This document shows, one piece after another, positions 1 through 12,500 of a stretch of DNA of 64,000 nt. This DNA comes from Chitinophaga eiseniae (GTDB lineage: Bacteria; Bacteroidota; Bacteroidia; Chitinophagales; Chitinophagaceae), in assembly GCF_012641265.1 (NCBI RefSeq), contig NZ_JABAHZ010000009.1, forward strand, positions 124,001-188,000, written 5' to 3'. The position numbers were made by a program, and so were the translations under genes. Numbering within the stretch: the first letter of the stretch is position 1; each line of letters begins with the position of its first letter. Under the pieces are notes generated by a model. It saw nothing but the letters and a program-made list of their open reading frames with translations, was not told the origin of the DNA and did no database searches.

Positions 1-3000
1 GCGACTGCGGTTGATAGGTCGTATTAAAATTAAAACTGTTGACCTTCGACTGCACTTCATAAGTCATTATAGCCGGCAATCCTCCTTTATACACCGTGCT
101 CTTGATATAACATACCAACGGGTGGTAGAAATTACGGAACATCAACTGGGGCTTATGCTTCTTATAAAAATCCCATTCCGCGGTAAGGCGGATGTATTCA
201 GGATCTGCGTACAATTGCTGTAACAACTTATTCAGATCATGTGCAGGGTCTGCCAATAGGATTTTCACATACTTAATAACTAACGCAATCAGGTCAGTCA
301 CGAATTTATAAATGTCGCTGAAGGTGCGCTCATTCTTACCATCTTCTCCAAAGAACCCTGGTATGATCACATACTCCCGGGAACCATCGGCATAGAAGAA
401 AGGCATGAAGCTGGCCATGGGCAATACCAATCTTCTATCGCTTGCAAACTCACTGTTAGTATGATAGGCATTTTTGGATGACATCAATTCCAGGGCAACA
501 TAAATCCAGTCGATCAACGAAAACTCGTGTGGATAGGTGATCCGGAAGATACCCGGCGTTTTGTTGAGGATAGCTTCGTATTTATACGGACTCAATATAC
601 TCCTCATCGACAAAGTATCCAGCGACCGGTTATCGTTCTCCCGGTATTGCATTTGCAGGAACTGGGTATCCATAAAATCCGGGATCAGGTCGAGATAAGG
701 CAATGATTGCCCGCCCCAGTTAGCCACTTCCGGATAACCTTTACAACCAGTAAGATTGAACATACCGATGGCGTAGCCGTCAAATGTGCAGAGGATACCA
801 TATCCCACGGTTCCCATATCAAAATCCAGCATGCGGAAAGTATCTTTTACGGGATTGAGGTCGTTGTAATACCCCGTGTACAATACATCCTGCGAAGTTC
901 GTTTAGGCTGCCATACCCCATTGATACATTCGCTGGTGGCCAGCTGTACCTTATAGCGTTTCAATGGCGCTGTCACCGGTTGATTGATAGGCGTACTTGG
1001 AATGCTCACGTTCTGCCCCTGCTGGATTTCTTCTGTGGGCAGGTGCCAGGCGAGGAACAGCCGGTTGTTGAGCATATAGGCCAGCAGGTGGTCGCCGGAA
1101 ATATCTACGTCCACTTTTGTCCACGGCTCCCATTTGCGTTCTTTCACACCGGTACGGTAGTAATAGGTGCTACCTCCTCTTACCCGCGCAATCACGTGCA
1201 TAGTGTAAGTGCTCACATCATAGTAGCAGGCGCGCACATCCAAGCTAGCCACATCATCCAGCTTCTCCAGGTAATGTATAGCCGCTGTTTCTACGTTATC
1301 GTCGGTAATTTCATTCTGTTGCAGTTCCGAGATCAGGTCAGCAAAGAAATAGGACTGGTCGGTACGTAGTTCCGGTTGTATCCAGTTTTCGGGGTACAGG
1401 AATACTTTCCTGTTGGCCACCCACACCTGGAAGTTCTTCATCCAGAGCCATTGACTCCAGCCATCGTCCTGCGTTACGTCTGCAATAGCATTGGGCTCCA
1501 GCGCCATCAGGCAGCGTTGTATAAACAATTGAAGTATCCCGTGTGCCATCACGATACGGGAACTCGGCTGCCCGGGTTGCATCAGCACATCCATCAGGAA
1601 ATAATCGTATAGATCATCTGGTCCGTTCAGATCAGGGTTAAATGCCAGCAGGTAGGCAACCAACGCGTCTCTTTTCTGAGGACGCAGTGCATCTTCCACG
1701 GGTTGGATAACATTCAGCCATTGCTTATCATCGTATTTATTCCGCAGTGTCTGGGTGATCAGGTTTGCCTCTACGTTTGTCAGCACGGGTTTAATAAACT
1801 GTGCAGCAGTGACCATTGGTACGCCCAACAGCCGTAAAGCCGCTGTTGCCGCACCAAGGCGCTGCCAGGTGGCTGGCAGCTTAAAGTCTGCCGGGTATAT
1901 ATAGCCATACCAGGTAACCAGGTCATTTACATCGTTGATGTCCCATCCAGTAAACAACGTAAGCGTGTGAATGATGTCTAACTGTGCTGCACCGGATGCC
2001 ACCTGTCCCCATACATCTGTCCAGGATAATACTACATTCGGATCTGCCGGGCTTTGTACCGTGCCATCGTTCTGCATCAGTTGTAATGCAGTCTGCCATT
2101 TCACCCATTTATCAAAATCTGCTGCGGGCACATCTCCCTGGTAACGGAGCGTATCCAGTTCCAGCCAGCCCATCGCCGCATTGTTTTGCAGGAACCACTG
2201 CAGGTCTTGCGCCTGGATGCCGATCTTGTTGAAATAGCTCACCATCAGCTTTAGCAGCCGGGTAGCCCGGTACTGTTTTTCGAACCCGCCGGGGGTTATT
2301 ACTGGTGGAACCGGAGGCGTATTTACCTGGTCTATCAGCACATCTTCTGTTAGTACTTCTCCGAGCACTTTAGCGGGGCCGGGGAATTTCAGGGAAGCAT
2401 ACTGCAGCAATACCTGCGTAACGACATCGGTAACACCAAAGGTGTTTTGCACGGCATTATACAACGCCGTTTGTTTGGCAGCCCGGAAGAGATACAGGGA
2501 GATCGGCGTACTGAAGGATTGTATCAACGCGTTTTGTGCAATGGGAATATTGGGATCCCCAGGGGTCATCGCCAGCAGGGTGGTAATTTTGCTCTGGATG
2601 TCCAGTGTATCGAAATATGCGCCCAGGCTGGCGGCCACATAAGCCTGTGGCGACAAAGCATCCGCGAAGGTATTGCTCACAATGGCCAGCATCTTATCTA
2701 CCACCGTAGCAGCTATTCCCGGCAGCAAATTCATTTGCTGCTTCAGGTTATTCTTATTTTCATCCGGTGTTAATGCGGCATTAAAAGTAGACTGGGTGGT
2801 ATTAAACGCTTGCTGACAGGCACCCTGCAAGGTAGTGAGCCACGTGGTAATAGCAGTATCCTGCATCGTGAGCAAACCAGTAGGATCGCTGTTTTGCAGG
2901 AACCATTGCAGGTCGCTCACAGTAAAACCAGCTGCCTGCATAAACCGCACGCTGGCCACCAACGCGCTGGTGCCGGCTGGCGTGGTAAATAACGGGAGTA

Positions 3001-6000
3001 CCGCCAGCGCGCTATATGAAAACAGTTCCTGTACTTTCAGGCCCAGCAGGTTGGCGAGCAGACCATGCCTGTACAGAAATGCCAGATTATCACGCGTCAA
3101 CGTAGTATCTGCAGGATTCAACTGGCTGATGAGAAAAGTGATATCAGCGGTCCTCAGCTTCAGGCTTAATCCCAGCGTAGTCAGATGCGCATTGAGTGTG
3201 TCGCGGCTGCCTACCGGCAGTAGTTCGTTGGCCGCGATATTCTTTACGGTAAATGCCTCATCTATCGGGTTGGTGGCAATCCTGTTGAGATATACGGAAG
3301 TATATGGACTAGCCGGTTGCTGTCCATAAAATGACAAAGCCTGCTCCAGTGTAATACCCAGGCTGTTTTGCAGCTTGAGCAGGTCGGCGGTCAATATCAA
3401 TGTGGCATCATTGAGTTGCTGGTTACCCAGGTCAGTATACATGATAATACTGTTCAGGTTATCCATACTGATGCCTGTTCTGCGATACAGCCGCAGGAAC
3501 CGGTGAATGCGGTCCAACGCCGGCTCATCGAGGTTTGCAATGATCTTCTTTGCCGTATCACAGGTGTTATCCAGGTGTTGGATAAACAGGTTGTTGCCGG
3601 GATTGATAAATGATTCGGTTAGCAGCTGTTGCAGATCTACATAGCTCAACCCACTCTTTTTCAGGAATACGTCTACTTCCTGCAAGGTAGTGATCAGTGG
3701 CAGCGCACCGGTATTCCAGTAAACTGCCTGCCCTGCGGTAGTGGCATCCGGTGTTATGATCAATGTTCTTTCCGCCGGCGATATTTTCAGGTATACAGCT
3801 GCTTTGGACGCGGTATCAGGACCAGCAGCATTTCCCAGCGTATCCATCAGGTCTGCCCGTTCTATATTCACTATTTCCAGCAAACTATTACTTCTTTGCT
3901 GGTAGATATCAAAAGGAAGTCCGAAAGAAATATGTGATACAGACAATGCCTGATAAGCAGCATCATTTATATATTCCGGGGCGGCATTCAGTTCCGCAGC
4001 ACTGAGGTGTGTTTGTCGAAGCTGTTTTACCCGCCAACCGCTGCCTTCCGCCGATATTTTAGTGGTGCTTTGGGTGTCGCGTAACATATAGGTGTCTACG
4101 CCCGCTGCGGAATACTTAGGGTACAACAACGCCTGGTCGGTAATATGCTTCATTCCATTATCAGTAAGCCCCTTCAGGAAATGAGCGTTGATTTTCCCCA
4201 CTACTATGTCGGCAGTATAACTGCTATCGAGTAAAATGCCCAGGTCTGGGCTCACCGCATCTTCCAGTACTTCGCATACCAGGTCGATATAGGGAATGGG
4301 TGTATTGGCATTATCGCAGTTCAGGTCAATATCACCGATATCTGGCCGCCGGGCAAACAATACATCCTTGGCGGTTTTGGTGCCATTGGCCAGCAGGCGG
4401 TTCTTCAGGAATTGCAGTACATCTGCCAGGTAGGCCGCCGGACCATATACTGAGCGGCAGTCCATGCATTCGCAGAGATCTATTTCCTGGAACAGGCTTT
4501 TCAGATTCGGGAAATCTTTCGATACCTGTTCTATTTTTAACGATAATGCTTCGCCATTTAGCGCTTTCAGCTTACCTGCGCTACCGTACTCTTTCAATTC
4601 TGCTCCCAACGTCATGGCGGCAGTATGAATATTTACCGCTTTCTGATATACGGCTGCTGCTTCTTTCTCTGTAAAGGTTTGATCTTTACTGTAGCGGGTA
4701 ATGAATTGTTTTTGTCCTAATCCTACTATGTGATAAGCTGATGTGAGCCGATCTGCCTGTAGTTTTTTGGCTTTATTATAGTCTGGCGTTAGCTTGTACA
4801 ACCTTTGCAGGGAGCGGAGTTGCGCTTTTGCATTCTCCGACAGTGGGGAATCTTTCAGTTGTGTATCTATCGGTTTGCCTCCCAGGTCTATTACCGGCAG
4901 TTGTTTCATTTCTTCTATAGCAGCAGGCTGATCTCTTTTGAAGTCAGCCATGAAGGCCACATGCGGGTATTTTTGCCGGAAGCGGCCCTGCAGGATGGTG
5001 GCATGAGTATCCAAAGCATCGGCACTGGCGGTCATGCTGGCGCGTAGCTGGTCATTTGGCAGGCGGTTGAGCATATTTTTCCACTCGTCAGTAGAAAGGG
5101 CCGCCAGTTGCGATACTTCGTGCTCATCTTTGATGTTTGCAGTAGCCTTTACATGTTGTATCAGGGTATCATCGGTGCCCAGCAGGCTGGCGATGTTGAT
5201 GTTTACTGCGGCGTCATTGGCGGTTACCGCATTCAAAAAAGGGTTGGCCGTTATGAGGCTATTGAGCAGCTGTGGCAGGTTACCGCCAGCATTCTGGCTG
5301 ATCAGTTCCACCAGTTTTTTGTAAGATCCGTCTTTTACACTGCCAACCAGGAGATTAGCCCATTGCCGGGGTCTTTCTTCCTGGATATATTTCTTTGCTT
5401 CTTCCTGCAGCCCCTGTAATTGTCGTAGCATAACGGGAAGAGCTTTGCTGATATCCGGAATAATATGGGCAGCAATAGCATCTATAATAGCAGCGCTGAT
5501 CGTATCAGTGTCTATCAATGCCGTTTCATATACCAGGGATTTCACATCAGAAGAAATGTTGATGGTCACCCTGGTGGTAAGCCATTGTTGCAGGTCATTC
5601 TTCAGTAAAGTGCCTTCTCTGAAAAGGCCATAAAAGAAGGTAGGCTCAAACTGGAATTGCTGCCGGATCTTATACGATAATGCCAGGTATTCGAGGTGGT
5701 GATAGTCGATACCGGTTTCCCGGTTTAAGAAGGTAATGTCCGGATGGCTGGAGGATTCCTCGAGGGTATCCAGTGTTATTTTACCAGTTACGGGAGATAA
5801 TATCTGGAGGTATTTTTCATATTCATTGAATGTATTTCCTGTACTTTCTTTCAGGTGAATATCAATATTCACGCGGGCGGGGGCATTGAATACAATATCG
5901 TTGATGTCCGTTTCAAAAAGCAGCTGGTTGTCTTTATATACACGCATTAAGATATCCGCGCGTTGGTACTCATTTCTCTCTGCCAGTCGCTGATCATAGG

Positions 6001-6472
6001 AGATACTATATTTTCCGTTGGCATCAGTGATGGCTTCACCCAAAGCAGTTTCTGAGCGGAGGTCTTTGTCAAATGCTTTTACGGTGAGGCGCGGGGCAGG
6101 CGTATTATCCGGTTGATATACGGTGCCTGTTACAATAGCGCTTTGCACGCCATCCTGGCCGCTTTTCGGTTCTACTTCCAGCCCTATTTCTTCTGTTGTT
6201 TCGTGTACATTCCAGTTTTTTGTATCGTGGCTGCCGGAAAGAATCACTTCTTCCTGCCAAATCCGGAAATAAATCTGCGGGTTATGCCGTAGTAACTCCT
6301 GTACCAGGCCTTCGTTGAAAGTCAGCATAAACCGGCCATTTTCGTCGGTAATACCGTTGGCGAGCGGCACATTGATGAGTGCTTCGGTGCTCCAGGCCTC
6401 TATCCTCAATCCTTGGAGGGGGTGGCCAGTGCGGGAACTTTTAATGAACCCTTTGATGAGGTGTGCTTTCAT
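1..6472 (-). CDS. Tc toxin subunit A (TcA), C-terminus outside window
   Basis: Open frame of 2157 codons read from ATG at 6472 to the window edge, so the 3' end is missing. TcA proteins form the pentameric translocation channel of Tc (ABC) toxins and dock the TcB-TcC cocoon. Seen: two small carboxypeptidase-regulatory/CnaB-like domains at the N-terminus (about residues 1-70 and 95-165, each with a D-x-N-G-x-[YF] turn), a long helical region, the VRP1/TcA signature YGPAAYLADVLQFLKNR near residue 670, and the conserved TcA block VWVANRKVFLYPENWI near residue 1690, followed by the neuraminidase-like region (about 1690-1850). Family members are usually 2400-3000 residues, so the pore-forming and TcB-binding parts probably lie outside. 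It starts 82 nt after the TcB-TcC gene on the same strand and is likely co-transcribed. I read the frame by eye; start and edge are in the same frame with no stop seen. Confidence 0.88.
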   Translation of the reverse strand, partial: MKAHLIKGFIKSSRTGHPLQGLRIEAWSTEALINVPLANGITDENGRFMLTFNEGLVQELLRHNPQIYFRIWQEEVILSGSHDTKNWNVHETTEEIGLEVEPKSGQDGVQSAIVTGTVYQPDNTPAPRLTVKAFDKDLRSETALGEAITDANGKYSISYDQRLAERNEYQRADILMRVYKDNQLLFETDINDIVFNAPARVNIDIHLKESTGNTFNEYEKYLQILSPVTGKITLDTLEESSSHPDITFLNRETGIDYHHLEYLALSYKIRQQFQFEPTFFYGLFREGTLLKNDLQQWLTTRVTINISSDVKSLVYETALIDTDTISAAIIDAIAAHIIPDISKALPVMLRQLQGLQEEAKKYIQEERPRQWANLLVGSVKDGSYKKLVELISQNAGGNLPQLLNSLITANPFLNAVTANDAAVNINIASLLGTDDTLIQHVKATANIKDEHEVSQLAALSTDEWKNMLNRLPNDQLRASMTASADALDTHATILQGRFRQKYPHVAFMADFKRDQPAAIEEMKQLPVIDLGGKPIDTQLKDSPLSENAKAQLRSLQRLYKLTPDYNKAKKLQADRLTSAYHIVGLGQKQFITRYSKDQTFTEKEAAAVYQKAVNIHTAAMTLGAELKEYGSAGKLKALNGEALSLKIEQVSKDFPNLKSLFQEIDLCECMDCRSVYGPAAYLADVLQFLKNRLLANGTKTAKDVLFARRPDIGDIDLNCDNANTPIPYIDLVCEVLEDAVSPDLGILLDSSYTADIVVGKINAHFLKGLTDNGMKHITDQALLYPKYSAAGVDTYMLRDTQSTTKISAEGSGWRVKQLRQTHLSAAELNAAPEYINDAAYQALSVSHISFGLPFDIYQQRSNSLLEIVNIERADLMDTLGNAAGPDTASKAAVYLKISPAERTLIITPDATTAGQAVYWNTGALPLITTLQEVDVFLKKSGLSYVDLQQLLTESFINPGNNLFIQHLDNTCDTAKKIIANLDEPALDRIHRFLRLYRRTGISMDNLNSIIMYTDLGNQQLNDATLILTADLLKLQNSLGITLEQALSFYGQQPASPYTSVYLNRIATNPIDEAFTVKNIAANELLPVGSRDTLNAHLTTLGLSLKLRTADITFLISQLNPADTTLTRDNLAFLYRHGLLANLLGLKVQELFSYSALAVLPLFTTPAGTSALVASVRFMQAAGFTVSDLQWFLQNSDPTGLLTMQDTAITTWLTTLQGACQQAFNTTQSTFNAALTPDENKNNLKQQMNLLPGIAATVVDKMLAIVSNTFADALSPQAYVAASLGAYFDTLDIQSKITTLLAMTPGDPNIPIAQNALIQSFSTPISLYLFRAAKQTALYNAVQNTFGVTDVVTQVLLQYASLKFPGPAKVLGEVLTEDVLIDQVNTPPVPPVITPGGFEKQYRATRLLKLMVSYFNKIGIQAQDLQWFLQNNAAMGWLELDTLRYQGDVPAADFDKWVKWQTALQLMQNDGTVQSPADPNVVLSWTDVWGQVASGAAQLDIIHTLTLFTGWDINDVNDLVTWYGYIYPADFKLPATWQRLGAATAALRLLGVPMVTAAQFIKPVLTNVEANLITQTLRNKYDDKQWLNVIQPVEDALRPQKRDALVAYLLAFNPDLNGPDDLYDYFLMDVLMQPGQPSSRIVMAHGILQLFIQRCLMALEPNAIADVTQDDGWSQWLWMKNFQVWVANRKVFLYPENWIQPELRTDQSYFFADLISELQQNEITDDNVETAAIHYLEKLDDVASLDVRACYYDVSTYTMHVIARVRGGSTYYYRTGVKERKWEPWTKVDVDISGDHLLAYMLNNRLFLAWHLPTEEIQQGQNVSIPSTPINQPVTAPLKRYKVQLATSECINGVWQPKRTSQDVLYTGYYNDLNPVKDTFRMLDFDMGTVGYGILCTFDGYAIGMFNLTGCKGYPEVANWGGQSLPYLDLIPDFMDTQFLQMQYRENDNRSLDTLSMRSILSPYKYEAILNKTPGIFRITYPHEFSLIDWIYVALELMSSKNAYHTNSEFASDRRLVLPMASFMPFFYADGSREYVIIPGFFGEDGKNERTFSDIYKFVTDLIALVIKYVKILLADPAHDLNKLLQQLYADPEYIRLTAEWDFYKKHKPQLMFRNFYHPLVCYIKSTVYKGGLPAIMTYEVQSKVNSFNFNTTYQPQS

Positions 6473-6554
6473 TTCTTTTGGAATTAGAACAATGAAGAGG
6501 GATGTACAGGGCGCCGTGTTAACTGGAAGATTACCACGGCACCGGCTATACGTT

Positions 6555-9500
6555 TTATTGCTGGGCCTGTACACCACCTACCGTGGCGGCTGCGGGAGCA
6601 GCCACATTGGGCGTCAGACTTAGATATGGGCTGAGATAAGTTGGGTTGAATACGCTCGGCGATGCCAGCCCCGTAATAACCGGTGGTTGTACCAGGCCGG
6701 TAGTATGTGTACCGGCAAATGACACTACCGAGTTGTAGTTAACAGAACCCACAAAGTTGGTATACGCCGTGATGCTTCGTCCTGTTTCATTAGACAATGC
6801 CTGTACGGCAGCCGGATCATGCCCAACATTACACATTAACAGCGTAATCCGGCCCTGGGGGGCACTCTGTATCATAGGGGCCAGTTCTCCAATAGGCGCC
6901 ATGGTTCCGGCGGTGGTTTGGAACAAACCTGGTTCACCGTGACTACCGATAACGAAAACTCCTCTGGGAACAGTGGGCTCCATGGTAGCCATATTACTGA
7001 TCAATCCTGCATCTGAAGACAGCTCCCGTGCAGCGCCCCCAGAGAACCGGGAGATGCCGAAATTTGTGACACCATAGCCCAATTCTGCTACATTCCCGAT
7101 CAATGCACCTCTTTGCAGCCCCCTGTCACCATCTACAGCCACCCCGACCGTACCTCCTACCAATCCACCTGGCGAACTGAGGGAAGACACGGTACTCAAC
7201 GCGTGTTGCATTTCCCGGTCCTGCGTGGCGGTAGTGCCACCGCTATAGGAAACGCCCAATTGTACGGCACTCGCGGTAGTCACCGCCACGCCGCCTGCCG
7301 TGGCCATGGCGCCTGCTGCCAGCACCAGCAAAGGTGTAGCAGCACCTGCTGTGAAGATGGTGAGCAAACCGGCGCCCAACAATAACAGGCCACCGAGTAA
7401 GGTAGCGCCGCCACGACTCCAGAATGAACGTTCGCCACCGCCACCACCGCTACCGCTGCCTCCCGGCGTTCCGTTAGGACTGCCGCCAGGCGTACCCTGT
7501 GGGCTACCACCCGCACTACCTTGCGGACTGCCTCCCGGCACTCCGCCTGGAGATCCGCCTGGGCTGCCCCCAGGTCCTCCCCCCGGAGATCCTCCGGGGG
7601 TGCCACCCGCAGCGCCTCCCGGCGTACCAGTGGGGCCACTTTGTGGATGTGTATCCGGCGGTGGTGCCCCCGCATCTCCGCCACTACCAGCGCCAGCGCC
7701 TGTGGGTGGCGGCGTGGTACCAGCACCTGAACCCGAACCCGACCCACCTCCACTGGGATGTGTAGCACCTGAACTATGGTGACTGCTACCACTTCCCCGT
7801 GGTATGCGGTAAAGATTGTCATCACCGAAATTCCACCTGCCACCGGTGCCACTGGCATTCGGTTCCCAGGTAGGCATCCTGCGAAAATCATATCCCTGTT
7901 TTCTCAATACATTCCTGATGTCCGCTTCTGTTTCACGGCCGGTAGCATGACCAGAAATCGTTACCCGTCCTCCGTCCGTACCGGTAGGGTCCTGAATCAT
8001 CACCGGGTTATTGGAACAATAACAATACAAATTCAATCCATCTACAAACCCAGCAGGATCACTGCTGGTCCAACGTCCTAGCCAGGCCGCGTAGTAACGG
8101 GCGCCGAAATAATAAAAACCTGTTTCTTCATCTCTTTCCTTTCCACAGAAACGATATCGCTTCATACTCAGGTCGGCACCGGGTTTGGCGATACGATAAG
8201 CAGACGTACCGAAAGGGTGATATTCTTCATAGGAAATCACGTCTCCCATACTGTTGGTTTCCATCACTGCGGAACCGATATGATTGCCATACTGATAGCG
8301 TATAACCGGGGCGTTTAATGCCGTACCCGGATCGCTGCCCAATGTATCAATCGTTTTCGTATCCACCTGGGCTATGACGCCGGTATTATCTGCTATCCGC
8401 AAGGTGTACCGCTCAAAATCAGGTGCACCCATGCCGGTACTTTCCCGGTAGATTTCCACCGCGCCGAGATAAATACGTTCCAGCTTTTTCCCACCGATGC
8501 GTTCTATTATTTTCCGGCACCGTTGCCCGCCGGAGCCATATACATAATAGGCCTGTCCTCCGCCACCGAGGTTAACGCCGCTCAGCTGCGACTGGAAATT
8601 CCAGGTCAGGCTGTTGGGCGCCGATAAATGCGGCATGGAAGTCATATTACCTCCTCCATTATGCACATAAATACCTGAAAATACGCCTGGCGCATCGCCT
8701 GGCATGCTGGTGGCCTTCAATCGGTTGGTCACGTTGGATGGATCATCCTCGTATTCATAGTGATACCGCTGCTGCCAGGTGGCCCCGGGGGCATTGTGTT
8801 TTAGCGACCGGATATTACTGCAATCATCAAAATCATATTGCTCTGTATACATCCTCACCGCTGTACTGTTGTTCATTTCCGGCAATTGCGGAATAAATAC
8901 GATATCCGTGTTGTTACGCTGTGTATCCATCGACAAGCCGGCATGCTCCCTGCCGCTGGCTTTTGTCAATTGATAAATGGCATTGTATTCAAACTTCGAC
9001 TCAGGGTATACAACAGTATTTTTAAAAAAATGTGTTTGTTGCGCATCATCCCTGATCTGGGTGATGTTACCGATTGGATCGTACGTGAAGGAAATATTTT
9101 GCAGCGCTTCCGGCGCGGTATCTGTATCCTTTTGCAGCGTCAACAAATCCGTCAGGCGAAAGGTCAGGGGGTCATAGAAATATTTCGTTATTGTGCCATT
9201 ACCATATTGTGCTATTTGCCTTTGTCCTCTTGCATCGTAGTCCTGGTTCTTCAGGAAGGGGATAAAAGCCCCTACCCCTCCGGGTTTCACATTCAAGGTA
9301 GCAATAAAATTGGCTTCATTATAAACTGGCTGCACAATCGATTGATCCGGCAAGGTAGCCGTTACAGGGCGGTTCAGCGCATCAAAGGTACCGGCTGAAG
9401 AATAGGTAGCCGTTTCCAGCAGCGGTTCGGCAGCGGTGAGAATATCGGGAATGACAATGAGTCCTTTCAGGGGCGTCCAGTCTATCAGCTGCTGGTAATG

Positions 9501-12500
9501 CCTGGTTAGCCTCTTCTCTGCCGCTGTAATATTACCTTTAAAATCGATGCCCTTGATCGTACTCACCCCACTCTGGTCGTATACCTGGTATACCTTTCCT
9601 TTCATGTTGAGCGCCCTGGCCTGGGCATCGGGAAACAGGTCGCCATACACCACGCGGGCATACAACCATTCGGTAGCACCTACTTTCAGGTAACTGCTTA
9701 CTGGCCTGTCGAGGTCATCGAACTCAAAACGATAGTACTGCCCGCCACCATTCCACATTTTATATATGCGGCCCTGTACATCCTGGAATACCCATTTCTC
9801 GCCTTTTTCCGCTGTCTTGGAATACATAGGTCCACCTGCCATGTTGCTGGCGCCGAAGCTGATCAACCGTTTCAGTTGATCAAACGATTTGGAGTACCGC
9901 CCTAAAGCATCTGTTTCCACCCAAACGGCAGTCGTTTTACCAGCGCCATAATCTGATATAGTCATCAATGGCCGGCCGATGGCATCGGAGTGAAACATGG
10001 CCGGAGTTAGATTATGCCGTGTGGCAAGCCAGGCAGCCCTTGTTTCAGGATCTGATGGCTCGGGATCACCTGGTAAAGGACTTCCCCTGTCGCTATACCA
10101 CTGACTGGCAACTACGTTATCGTTTACATCAAAAGATTTAAAATACCAGGGGGTAAATTCAATATTGGAGAATGTGCCGTTCGGGAAAACAGTTTTTATC
10201 AAGCGCCCGGTAGGATCATAATAACGGGTAGCGGTGACCCCGGTTTCCACCAGCTCAGCTTCTGATTCATAACCGGACGTGGTGCTGAAATAAGGCTCAT
10301 ATTTCTTTACCGCGTTGCCTTTGTTGTTATAGATGGTCCGGCCGTTGCCTATCCAGCGGGGATTGGCATCTACTTCATCTACCGTATGGGTAACCTCGTT
10401 CCATACTTTCGCCTTGCCTGGATTCACCTGGTTTTTGGTCATGATTACACCGCCGCTGCCATTGGAATAGGCGTAACTTTCCTGCCACCGTGGGTTGGCA
10501 GCACCATGTTGTTCCCTGCTGAAGCAGTGTACATAATTAGGTTTGCCATTATTCACCCAGTTAAACAGGTCGTACTCCATGCGGTTGGTAGGATCTGCCA
10601 GGGTATCCCCGTCGCTGCTGCCAGCCTTGCCCATCACAGCAATTTTAACAACGAATCCCAACTCATCGGTTTCCACGGCAGAACGGTTGCCGTTAATATC
10701 GGTGATCTGATGAGGCTTCAGTACGCGGTAGTCGTTATCTGCCGTAACGGTATTCCCGATAGCATCCGTACTGCTTTCCACCAGTATGTGCAGGGCATCG
10801 TATTGTATATGGTGCTCCCTGCCAAATACATCTTTCGTGCCGGTGGGGATGTAAAAATCCGCTGCCGGTGTAGCTGAAAAAATATCCGTTCCGGAAGGCG
10901 CCCACCAGTGTACATCGACCTCTGTGTGGGTATAACCCGCGTCTGCCAGCATAGTGGATGTTACTTCTGCGCCGTAGTATTTGGTGACCAGGTTTTGTGT
11001 AAACGTGAGCTGGTATTTTCTATGGACAAATCCCAGCGACGAAAGCGTACCTAATGCCAGGGGGCCAGATAAATCGTCTTTCAGGTAGTAGATACGACCG
11101 TGCGCGGATAATCTCTTCTGTACCCCCCCACTGAATTCTTCTTCGTACTGGATAACGGTAGCGGGAGGTATTCCTGCCAGGTCGGTTTTACCCAGGTAAA
11201 AGCCCGGAGGTTGACTGATACCACCTACTTCGTAAGCGCGCGATTCACACTGCTCGCGAAGGCGGTAGGTATCATCTGCGATCACATCTTTCGTATACCC
11301 GGTTTCGTTATAGGTAATGTGTAGCTGTCGTTGTTCGTCCCATACTTTATCAGGAATATCGTTGGGAGCAGCGGGCCTGGTTAACCGCGGATATATTACC
11401 GCAGCCGCTTTCGTTGTATAACCCAGGTCGTCTGTTTCCAATACAAAGGAATGAGCAATACGAGGGTCTGCCGGGTTTCTTTCATAGGCATAAGTAATAC
11501 TTTCTGATGGTAACAGCTGAAAAGACGCGTAACGGTTACTCCCTTTGGGCTGTATCAGGCGTATTTCATTATTGGCCTGCATGGCAGTATAAGGATAGGA
11601 CTGTTGCAAGCTACCATCAAACGCATATACTTCTGTGCGCAGATGCTGTCCTTTGCAGGCACGTAATGCTTCATGGATCTCATAGGGCTGTAAACCCGCT
11701 GGTAATACAGGATCTGGCATATCGTAAGGTGTAATGCCATTAAAATACTCGGTGGCACATTGGTGCAACAATCGCTGGTTGGCCAGGTAAGCACCGGTAT
11801 GGAACCAGGAAATGGTAGTAACAGGAGGTTGGTACAAGTCTTCTTCTACCACGTTCAAAGCCATATTGAGTGCAAACTGGCTGAATACCTCAGTGTCGTC
11901 CTGCTCTACCCGGGCAAACCCGCGGAATTCCTTCTCTGTAGCATCGTAATAGCCGTGACGGTAACGATAGGTGTTGGTAAAAATAGTTTCCCTTACTTTA
12001 TCAGCAGTGGTGACGCGTGAAATACAGTGCACGGGAAATGGGAGCTTCGTGACCCAGGGAATGCCTTTTAGTTTATCTTCCAGGTAGTAGAAGGTGGAAG
12101 ATTTATATTCGATGGTCACTTCCCTGCCGCAATTATTTTTATACCCTATCAGCAATGCCGGCTTCTTGCTGCCCATCAGGTCGATATACTGCAAGGGTTT
12201 ACCGGCTATCGGCGACGCATATACGATAGCAGCGGTACCTGCACCAAGGAAATCCATCACAGCGATGTGCGACATCTGATCTATTGCCGGGAAAGTGGTG
12301 ACTACTTCCGGCGTGGTTGTCCATTCGTTGCCGTTCAGATTCATCCATACACTGAAATTATTTTTGCCCAGGTAGATCACATCGGTGGTGCCGGAGCCGT
12401 CGATATCTGCCAACCTGAGGTAAGCGGGATTGAACTGTTCAGGATAGTCGAATACCGGTGCATGATCCATGTTTACTTTGGCGCCAAACCGGCCATAGCC

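Noticed and set aside
707..1369. 220-codon open frame on the plus strand
   Set aside because: Antisense to the TcA gene, no recognisable domain.
7300..7782. 160-codon Pro-rich open frame on the plus strand
   Set aside because: Complement of the Gly-rich linker repeat; composition comes from the low-complexity coding repeat.
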